Assembly (NCBI GenBank): GCA_023413185.1
Contig: JAEZQD010000041.1
Span: 1 to 59,305, forward strand
Direction of reading: 5' to 3'
DNA from: Bacillota bacterium
GTDB lineage: Bacteria > Bacillota > Clostridia > Oscillospirales > Ruminococcaceae
DNA: 59,305 nt
Of the stretch, positions 53,227 to 59,305 are shown piece by piece. The first letter of the stretch is position 1. Every line of letters begins with the position of its first letter. Both the position numbers and the translations under genes were made by a program. The notes under the pieces were generated by a model. The model was not told the origin of the DNA. It ran no database searches and was given only the letters and a program-made list of their open reading frames with translations.

Positions 53227-54732
53227 ATGAAACAGTTCGATTTGGTGGTAGTTGGCAGCGGCGCGGGGCTGATGGTGCTTGAAGAAGCGCTGAATCAGGG
53301 GCTTCGCTGCGCCATCATTGAAAAATCAAAGTTCGGGGGCACCTGCCTGACCAAGGGGTGCATCCCCTCCAAGATGCTCGTCTACCCCGCTGATTTGGTG
53401 CGCGAGCTGCAGTCGTCCGAGCGTGTGGGCGTTCAAACCGGCCCGCCGAAGATAGACTGGCAGACCATCTCCCGCCGCATGTGGGAGCAGATAGACCTGC
53501 ATAAGAAGATTGAGCATAACCTCGGTCACATCCCCGGTCTGACGGTATATAAGGGCACAGGCGCGTTTACGGGTACACACAGCATGACCGTGCGCTTTGC
53601 GGACGGTTCACCCGACGAGGAGCTTTCCGCAGAGCGGTTTGTAATAGCCGCAGGCGCACGCACCATGGTGCCGCAGATAGCGGGACTCGACGACGCGGGC
53701 TATGTGACCTCCGAGCGCTTTTTCGGCGACAAGTTCCCCGCGACACCCTACAAAAGCCTTGCCATCATCGGCGGGGGAACCATTAGCGCTGAGTTTGCGC
53801 ACATCTTCTCGGCGTTCGGTACCAAGGTGACCATCATCGAGTACGCGAACGAGCTAATCGCCAAGGAGGAAGCCGAGGTCAGGGCGTTTGTCACGGCGCA
53901 GTTTGTCAAGCACGGCATCGATGTGCTCACAGGCAGCGTGGTGGTGTCCGCAGCCGCTCAGGGCGGGACAAAGCGCCTTACCGTGCAAAACCGTGCGACG
54001 GGGGCTATGAGCACCGTCGACTGCGAGGAGATCTTTGTCGCCGCAGGCATTCGCTCCAACGCGGACTTGCTCTCGCCCGAGTGGGCGGGCATCGAGCTGG
54101 ACGACAGGGGCTGGATTATTACAAACGAGTATCTCGAGACGTCGCAAAGCCACATCTTTGCGCTGGGCGATATCAACGGCAAATACCAGCTGCGCCACAA
54201 GGCAAACTACGAAGCGCAGGTGCTCACGCAAAACCTGTTTGGCGGCGAGAAGAAGGCGGTAAGCTACGACGTGGTGCCGTGGGCAATCTTTACGCACCCG
54301 CAGGTCGCCCACGTGGGTATGACCGAGGAGCAGGTAAAGGCACTGGGCGTGCCCTACGCGGTCGCGATGAACCATTACTCCGAGGTGGTGGGCGGCAGGT
54401 CGATGGGCTACCGCAGGGAGGATGACGACAACGGGTTTGTAAAGATGCTTGTGTGCGAGCAGAAAAAGATCATGGGTGTGCACATCGTAGGGCCAAACGC
54501 CGCGGTGCTGCTGCAGCCGTTTGTGTACCTGATGAACGCGGGGCACAAGTGCAGCCCAAACAACGCGGCGCTGCACAACGCGCAGGAGATCGGCGGGCTG
54601 CGCATTATGTGCCCGCAGATCGGCACCTACGTCCCAATCTTTGACTCGATGGTGATTCACCCGTCGCTGAGCGAGCTTACCGCGTGGGCACTTGAAAAGC
54701 TGGAGTGGCATGACGGCGTGCAAAAGCCGTAG
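53227..54732 (+). CDS. Flavoprotein disulfide reductase (dihydrolipoyl dehydrogenase-like)
   Basis: 501 residues. The FAD loop is VVVGSGAGLMVLEEAL, the redox disulfide is GGTCLTKGC (Cys40, Cys45), the second dinucleotide loop is LAIIGGGTISAEFAHIFS, and the C-terminal active-site His-Glu pair is in IHPSLSELT. Family knowledge: class I pyridine nucleotide-disulfide oxidoreductases reduce lipoamide, mycothiol or related disulfides. No lipoyl-enzyme genes are near, so the real substrate is uncertain. The C-terminal stretch with HKCSPNNAALHNAQEIGG and MCPQIG is unlike ordinary lipoamide dehydrogenases. Confidence 0.9.
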   Translation: MKQFDLVVVGSGAGLMVLEEALNQGLRCAIIEKSKFGGTCLTKGCIPSKMLVYPADLVRELQSSERVGVQTGPPKIDWQTISRRMWEQIDLHKKIEHNLGHIPGLTVYKGTGAFTGTHSMTVRFADGSPDEELSAERFVIAAGARTMVPQIAGLDDAGYVTSERFFGDKFPATPYKSLAIIGGGTISAEFAHIFSAFGTKVTIIEYANELIAKEEAEVRAFVTAQFVKHGIDVLTGSVVVSAAAQGGTKRLTVQNRATGAMSTVDCEEIFVAAGIRSNADLLSPEWAGIELDDRGWIITNEYLETSQSHIFALGDINGKYQLRHKANYEAQVLTQNLFGGEKKAVSYDVVPWAIFTHPQVAHVGMTEEQVKALGVPYAVAMNHYSEVVGGRSMGYRREDDDNGFVKMLVCEQKKIMGVHIVGPNAAVLLQPFVYLMNAGHKCSPNNAALHNAQEIGGLRIMCPQIGTYVPIFDSMVIHPSLSELTAWALEKLEWHDGVQKP

Positions 54733-54745
54733 CCGACAATACGAC

Positions 54746-54785
54746 AAAAGACCATCCGTTGCGCGGGCATCGGATGGTCTTTTTT
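54746..54785. terminator. Terminator between the disulfide reductase and feoB
   Basis: Perfect 13-bp stem AAAAGACCATCCG / CGGATGGTCTTTT with a 12-base loop, then T residues; flanking A residues let it work from both sides. Confidence 0.92.
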
Positions 54786-54808
54786 AGCGGGGGAAGCTAT
54801 GCCGCAGG

Positions 54809-56953
54809 TTAAACAAACAGCCGCGCCACCGTTGCAAACACAAAGCACACCACAACGCCGATGGCGGTGGGTAATAAAAACGCAAGCGCCGTCCATTTGA
54901 GGCTGCCCGTTTCCTTCTTAATCGTAATCAGCGTGGTGGAGCACGGCCAGTGCATCAGCGAAAACAGCATGGTGCTAATCGCCGTCACCCACGTCCAGCC
55001 GTTAGCCACAAACAGCTGCTTCATCTCGGTAAGGCTGTCAAGCTCAAGGATGCTGCCCTGCGCCATATATGCCATGATGATAATCGGCAGCACAATCTCG
55101 TTGGCGGGCAGTCCCAGAATAAACGCGATGAGGATGACGCCGTCCTGCCCCAGCAGCCTTGCAAACGGGTCTAAAAATCCAGCGCAAAGGTTCAATACAC
55201 TGGTATCGCCCACAACGATGTTTGCCATCAGCCAGATGACAAGCCCCGCGGGAGCTGCCACCACCACCGCGCGCCCCAGTACAAACAGCGTGCGGTCAAG
55301 GATGGAGCGCAGGATTACCCTGCCGATTTGTGGCTTGCGGTAGGGCGGCAGCTCCAGTGTATAGGCAGAGGGCAGCCCCTTAAGTACCGTTTTGGAGAGC
55401 AGTCTTGTTACGGCAAACGAAACATAGATACCAAGCCCCACCACGGCGGTGAGTAAGGCAGCGGATAGTACAGAGGGGAATAGACCGCTCTGCGCCCCCA
55501 CAAAAAACATCGTCAAAAGCGCAATGAGGGTGGGGAACCGCCCGTTGCAGGGCACAAAGTTGTTGGTTATAATGGAAAGTAGCCGCTCGCGGGGCGAGTC
55601 GATGATACGGCAGCCGATTACGCCCGCCGCGTTGCAGCCAAAGCCCATGCACATGGTAAGCGCCTGTTTGCCGCACGCGCTGCACTTTTTAAACGGCTTA
55701 TCAAGGTTATAGGCGATGCGCGGCAGGTAGCCAATGTCCTCCAGCAGGGTAAAGAGCGGAAAAAAGAATGCCATAGGCGGCAGCATAACCGATACCACCC
55801 ACGCAAGCACCCGGTACGCGCCCAGCACCACTATACCGTGCAGCCAATCGGGCGCGCCGAGGGCGACAAAAAGGTCGGTCAGTCGGTCTTGCACCCAGAA
55901 CAGCCCGTCGGAGAGCAGCTGGGACGGGTAGTTTGCCCCGGTAATGGTCAGCCAGAACACAAGCGCAAGCAGCCCCAGCATGATGGGGTAGCCCGCCCAC
56001 TTGCTTGTTAACACGCGGTCGATCTTACGGTCGGTGGCGTTGTACTCCTTCGTCTTGAATGATACCACGTCAAGGCATAGCTCCTCGGCGGTAAGTACCA
56101 GCCCCGCCACCACCCGGTCCTTCAGTTGCTGCCCGTCTATGCCGTTTGATGCAAGCATGTCGTGTGCCTGCCCAAGGGCAAGGGTCAGCCGCTCGTTTTG
56201 CAGCAGGTCTTGCCCCACAAACGCCCTGACCTCCAAAAGCAGCGAGGGGTCGGGGTCAAGCAGCCGCAGGCTCAGCCACCGGCTGTTTAGCTTTGTGCCC
56301 ACCAGCTCCCGCACAACAGGCTCGACGATTGCCACCGCGTCCTCCACGGGCTTTGGGTAGCGAACCTGTAACGGGCGGCGGTTTAGCTTGCTGTCTATGG
56401 CGGCGTCCAGCGTACGCGTCAGCGCCAAAAGGGTTTTCTTTTTGCGCGCGATAACCCCTACCACCGGCACACCGAGCTTTTGGGATAGGGCGGGCAGGTC
56501 GATAGTGATGTTCTTTCGTTTGGCTTCATCCATCAGGTTAACGCAGACGATAACCGTTTTTGCGATCTCCATCGCCTGCAAAACAAGGTTGAGGTTACGC
56601 TCTAAGCAGGTTGCGTCGCACACGACAATAACGGCATCCGGCTCGCCAAAGCAGATGAAGTTGCGGGCAACCTCCTCCTCGGCGGAGTGCGCCATCAGCG
56701 AATAGGTGCCGGGGATATCGACCATCACATAGCTGTGGCTGCGTGTGGTGCAGTATCCTTGCGCGTTTGTAACGGTTTTGCCCGGCCAGTTGCCGGTATG
56801 TTGGTTCATGCCCGTTAAGCTGTTAAACACCGTGCTTTTTCCTACGTTTGGGTTACCCGCAATCGCAATCACAAGGTCATCCGCAGACTGTTTTTTCACT
56901 ACGAGCCCCGAATCCACGGCTTTTATGCCCATAGCGCTGTTTGTAAGACCCAT
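54809..56953 (-). CDS. feoB: FeoB, ferrous iron transporter
   Basis: 714 residues. The N-terminal G domain has GNPNVGKST (P-loop, about residue 33), DIPGTYSLM (G3) and NLMDE (G4). The membrane half carries PPMAFFFPLFTLLEDIGYLPRIAY, GFGCNAAGVIGCRIID and VPCNGRFPTL, corresponding to the conserved Gate and core motifs of FeoB, although CNGRFP replaces the usual CSARLP. It imports ferrous iron in anaerobes. An AAGGAGG site precedes the start and feoA is 14 bp upstream, so they are one operon. Confidence 0.96.
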   Translation of the reverse strand: MGLTNSAMGIKAVDSGLVVKKQSADDLVIAIAGNPNVGKSTVFNSLTGMNQHTGNWPGKTVTNAQGYCTTRSHSYVMVDIPGTYSLMAHSAEEEVARNFICFGEPDAVIVVCDATCLERNLNLVLQAMEIAKTVIVCVNLMDEAKRKNITIDLPALSQKLGVPVVGVIARKKKTLLALTRTLDAAIDSKLNRRPLQVRYPKPVEDAVAIVEPVVRELVGTKLNSRWLSLRLLDPDPSLLLEVRAFVGQDLLQNERLTLALGQAHDMLASNGIDGQQLKDRVVAGLVLTAEELCLDVVSFKTKEYNATDRKIDRVLTSKWAGYPIMLGLLALVFWLTITGANYPSQLLSDGLFWVQDRLTDLFVALGAPDWLHGIVVLGAYRVLAWVVSVMLPPMAFFFPLFTLLEDIGYLPRIAYNLDKPFKKCSACGKQALTMCMGFGCNAAGVIGCRIIDSPRERLLSIITNNFVPCNGRFPTLIALLTMFFVGAQSGLFPSVLSAALLTAVVGLGIYVSFAVTRLLSKTVLKGLPSAYTLELPPYRKPQIGRVILRSILDRTLFVLGRAVVVAAPAGLVIWLMANIVVGDTSVLNLCAGFLDPFARLLGQDGVILIAFILGLPANEIVLPIIIMAYMAQGSILELDSLTEMKQLFVANGWTWVTAISTMLFSLMHWPCSTTLITIKKETGSLKWTALAFLLPTAIGVVVCFVFATVARLFV

Positions 56954-56967
56954 CGCACGAATCCTCC

Positions 56968-57204
56968 TTAACAGGTACCCACCAAAATGTCATTGCAGTC
57001 CTCCGAACGAATAGCGATAACGGCGCCGCGAATCAAAAAGGCGGACGGGTCGCCGCCCGGGCTTCGCCCAAGGCATTTGACCTCGGTGTTTTCTATCAGA
57101 CCAATGTCCAGCAGCCGGCGTCGCATACTGCCGGTGGCGCGAAGCTCTTTGACGTAAGCGCGCTCCCCGGGCTTTATTGTGCTTAAGCACTCCAGTTGGC
57201 TCAT
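56968..57204 (-). CDS. feoA: FeoA
   Basis: 78-residue SH3-like FeoA domain protein: LSTIKPGERAYVKELRATGSMRRRLLDIGLIENTEVKCLGR-type fold (GSMRRRLLDIGL is the most characteristic part), then GGDPSAFLIRGAVIAIR. It assists FeoB in ferrous iron uptake. The ATG follows AAAGGAG. It diverges from the DtxR-family gene, whose product is the probable regulator. Confidence 0.93.
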   Translation of the reverse strand: MSQLECLSTIKPGERAYVKELRATGSMRRRLLDIGLIENTEVKCLGRSPGGDPSAFLIRGAVIAIRSEDCNDILVGTC

Positions 57205-57237
57205 AATAAATGCTCCTTTAAAATAGACTTAGTTTAG

Positions 57238-57252
57238 GGCAACATTGTTGCC
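57238..57252. promoter_or_regulatory. Palindrome in the feoA-dtxR divergent region (candidate metal-repressor box)
   Basis: GGCAACATTGTTGCC is a perfect 7-bp-arm palindrome flanked by TTTAG on the left and TAG on the right, 34 bp upstream of feoA and 62 bp upstream of the regulator gene. Diphtheria-toxin-repressor-type boxes are palindromes in just such positions; the sequence itself is not a classical DtxR box, so binding is inference. Confidence 0.55.
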
Positions 57253-57313
57253 TAGTGCATCATATTCCATGCCCCCACAAACATGTTACGGTAAAAGTAA
57301 AGAGGTGTTACGG

Positions 57314-57760
57314 ATGAGCGACCCCAAGGAGTTCTACACCCTAAAGGGATACCAGGCTCAAACCGAGGGTGAGCTGACCGCCGCCATGGAGGATTATCTT
57401 GAGATGATATGCCGATTACTCAAGCAAAGCACGGTCGTGCGCATTGGGGAGCTTGCCGCAAAGCTAAACGTCAGCCCGCCCTCCGTCTCAAAGATGATAA
57501 CGCATCTCAATGCCACAGGCTATATCCATGCGCAAAAATACGGCTATATTGTGTTAACCGATAAGGGAAGAAAAGCGGGGGATTACCTGCTTTACCGCCA
57601 CGCCGTGCTGCAGCGATTTTTATGCATGCTCAACCAATCCGAAAACGAGCTGGAGCAGGTGGAGAAGATAGAGCACTTTCTGAATAAAAAGACAATCGAG
57701 AACCTAAATGCCCTCACAAAACGACTGGAGACAGAGTTTAAGTGGAAAGAAAAGGAATAG
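57314..57760 (+). CDS. DtxR/MntR-family metal-dependent regulator, short form
   Basis: 148 residues. The N-terminal winged helix is AMEDYLEMICRLL then VRIGELAAKLNVSPPSVSKMITHLNATGYIHAQKYGYIVLTDKG; the dimerisation helix region RHAVLQRFLCMLN with EQVEKIEHFL carries metal-ligand-like residues. No SH3-like third domain, as in MntR. The ATG follows GAGGTG by 6 bases. It diverges from feoAB across a palindrome, suggesting iron-responsive control of feoAB and of itself. Confidence 0.92.
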   Translation: MSDPKEFYTLKGYQAQTEGELTAAMEDYLEMICRLLKQSTVVRIGELAAKLNVSPPSVSKMITHLNATGYIHAQKYGYIVLTDKGRKAGDYLLYRHAVLQRFLCMLNQSENELEQVEKIEHFLNKKTIENLNALTKRLETEFKWKEKE

Positions 57761-57793
57761 AGTAACCAGACAGGATATTCCCGAACATATGAC

Positions 57794-57835
57794 AAACCCC
57801 GCAGTTGCAGACGCAATAGCGGGGTTTACTTATTA
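57794..57835. terminator. Terminator after the DtxR-family gene
   Basis: 9-bp stem AAACCCCGC / GCGGGGTTT with a 16-base loop, followed by ACTTATTAT; convergent with the last gene of the window. Confidence 0.8.
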
Positions 57836-57871
57836 TACTATTTGATTTAGCGCATCGCAATGAATAGAGAG

Positions 57872-59305
57872 CTATTTGCTGCTGTAGGTAGTAACGCGAA
57901 GCGTTTCTCCCGTTTGCAATAATACATTTTGGGGCAATACCTTACCAGCGGTAAAGATCAAATCCTGCAGCAAAATGGGGGGGCAGTCTGTCAGATCCGT
58001 AATGGGTGCTATATATGGTCCGCTGTACACCCATGTCCGATTGGGGACGAAGGTAAGGTGGCGCACGTTATCAAAAACGCCGTGATAGGTTTTTGTTTCT
58101 GAGGAGGACATATCCTGCCCGAACACGAGCTGGTCGCTCTCGTCAAAGAATGCTTGCGTTACAAGGCTGTCATCTCGCTTGTTTTTACCCGTTAGATTCT
58201 CTGCGATAATCATGCTAGACCCGGAAACGGATGCCATCTTTGCCTCCTCCGCATTCGGGTAGATAATCTTCACCTGGCTGCTGATTAACCCAAACTCGTC
58301 ATATGAATCCAAAACAACAAGCTGAGCTGATATGGATTTAGTTTCCTCCGGACCATAAACCCAATAGCCCATCCGCTGATACCAATGCGTAATGTATTGC
58401 TTAACGTCCGGCAGCTCTATCACCATTATCTTGTAATCATCCGACAAGGGGGCAAAGTAGTCCTTGTCTCTGGCGTTTTTCGGCACAAAGTCGGGCATCG
58501 AAACAACGGGGATCGTTTCCTCGGATACGACGTCTGCACAATAACCCTTCTCGTATGTCTGCTCGTAGCTGCTTGCCTTATAGCATTCATACCCCTCAAT
58601 CAGCTGACGGATGTTTTTGTGGCATATTTTAATCGAAAATCCGTTATCGGTAAAGGCGGCGTCGCCGATATTGGTATCTCCTTCATAATCCCCCACAGCG
58701 GTAAAGTAGTTTAGTCTGCTTTCCCTACGGTGCTCGTCAATTTCGGTATACTCATAAAGCCCGGCGAATGCCTCGCCCCATTTCCCCTCAGCGTCACTAA
58801 CCCGACCGGTTATCTGAAGCCCAGGGCTGTTTTCGTCCTGCTCCTGATAAAAGTCTATATGAACCCCCGCAGATTCCTGCAAAAACTGTTTCGCTTGCTT
58901 GTCGGTGATTCGAAGAATAACCACATCGTCACCGCGAAAGACAATCTGCGTTTTGCTACTTTGACCTGTTTCATGAATACAATCCGCTAGGTTGCCCTGG
59001 GCAAGCAAGGCGTGCTCATAACCGTCCGTGAAGCTGATTAAATCGACTTCATACGTGTCACAATCCTTCAGCATGCCACAGATGCCCGCCTTTTGAATTG
59101 TCCAGGTCACAGCGTTCCCCTCAATCTGTTGGGGAAAGTCGTTGCCTTGCACCCACCATGCGGGCTGTTCCGTTTCAAAATTGCCTTCCGGGTACATCTG
59201 CCAGTTTAAAGCATCTGCGTCCAATCGGTAAAGCAGCTGGTCGTTTGAGATAAACCGAATGTTAATACTGTTGTTTAGCTGATAATTGCCGTCGCCCGTA
59301 GATTG
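57872..59305 (-). CDS. Unrecognised large protein, 5' end beyond the window
   Basis: At least 477 residues; the reading frame stays open to the right edge with no start identified, so the gene is truncated by the window. I do not recognise a family. The visible part is Asp/Glu-rich and beta-strand-rich with several tryptophans (QPAWWVQGNDFP, VTWTIQKAGICG) and paired cysteines, features often seen in extracellular or cell-surface proteins of Clostridia, but the signal sequence would lie outside the window. No transmembrane helix is visible in the part seen. It is convergent with the DtxR-type gene. Confidence 0.8.
   Translation of the reverse strand, partial: QSTGDGNYQLNNSINIRFISNDQLLYRLDADALNWQMYPEGNFETEQPAWWVQGNDFPQQIEGNAVTWTIQKAGICGMLKDCDTYEVDLISFTDGYEHALLAQGNLADCIHETGQSSKTQIVFRGDDVVILRITDKQAKQFLQESAGVHIDFYQEQDENSPGLQITGRVSDAEGKWGEAFAGLYEYTEIDEHRRESRLNYFTAVGDYEGDTNIGDAAFTDNGFSIKICHKNIRQLIEGYECYKASSYEQTYEKGYCADVVSEETIPVVSMPDFVPKNARDKDYFAPLSDDYKIMVIELPDVKQYITHWYQRMGYWVYGPEETKSISAQLVVLDSYDEFGLISSQVKIIYPNAEEAKMASVSGSSMIIAENLTGKNKRDDSLVTQAFFDESDQLVFGQDMSSSETKTYHGVFDNVRHLTFVPNRTWVYSGPYIAPITDLTDCPPILLQDLIFTAGKVLPQNVLLQTGETLRVTTYSSK

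Noticed and set aside
53854..54747. Antisense open frame over the disulfide reductase
   Set aside because: The plus-strand gene has intact catalytic motifs; the antisense product resembles no protein.
1..59305. tRNA or rRNA genes, CRISPR arrays, insertion sequences, phage genes
   Set aside because: I scanned for tRNA TPsiC-like cores, regularly spaced repeats and transposase or integrase motifs and saw none.

Overview
The window (59.3 kb, roughly 55-58% G+C by eye) looks like the chromosome of an anaerobic low-GC-lineage Firmicute, most likely a Clostridia member of the Oscillospirales/Ruminococcaceae type. The evidence is the gene order (trmFO, plsX, rnc, smc, ftsY, then nadD-yqeK, LCP, rsfS, leuS, and later aroQ, pepP, efp), strong AGGAGG ribosome-binding sites, a CD1247-type acidic protein, anaerobic redox proteins and FeoAB. 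I cannot name a species.

Region 1 (1-22.3 kb, plus strand) is housekeeping: tRNA methylation (trmFO, partial), phospholipid synthesis (plsX), RNase III, a radical SAM protein, SMC, FtsY, an XTP/dITP pyrophosphatase, a CRM-domain ribosome protein, a fused NadD-YqeK, an LCP cell-wall ligase, RsfS, LeuRS, a 58-residue ribosomal protein S21 with a consensus promoter and terminator, a YqeG HAD phosphatase, an endonuclease IV-like protein, AroQ, an M24 peptidase, EF-P, a zinc-ribbon acidic protein, MnmA and CysK. Region 2 (22.3-24.5 kb, minus strand) holds an acetyltransferase and a DUF2156 protein behind a 415-bp gap containing a candidate structured RNA.

Region 3 (24.5-50.3 kb) is a glucuronoxylan/xylo-oligosaccharide island. 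It holds an AraC regulator diverging from GH43 xylosidase, GH3 glycosidase, a CE4-type deacetylase, xylose isomerase and xylulokinase; fructuronate reductase and mannonate dehydratase; a second AraC regulator diverging from a serine esterase/beta-lactamase-like protein; and GH67 alpha-glucuronidase, two ABC permeases and a lipoprotein binding protein, followed by two Gfo/Idh/MocA oxidoreductases. The glycosidases lack signal peptides, so the picture is import of (methyl)glucurono-xylo-oligosaccharides, cytoplasmic trimming, and entry of xylose through XylAB and of uronate through UxuB/UxuA. No transporter ATPase, extracellular xylanase or uronate isomerase lies here.

Within the island (33.4-36.8 kb, minus strand) sits an apparent nitric-oxide/oxygen stress module: an FNR-like regulator with N-terminal cysteines, a RIC/ScdA di-iron repair protein, a DUF1858 protein, a DUF438-hemerythrin-PAS protein and a ferredoxin. 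A near-perfect FNR/CRP half-site pair lies upstream of ric, about 41.5 bp from the predicted transcription start.

Region 4 (50.3-59.3 kb) has an isolated, very AT-rich, unrecognised four-helix membrane protein gene (probably acquired), a stand-alone flavoprotein disulfide reductase whose promoter is overlapped by an inverted repeat, feoB-feoA diverging from a short DtxR/MntR-type regulator across a 15-bp palindrome, and the 3' part of a large unrecognised gene that runs off the right edge.
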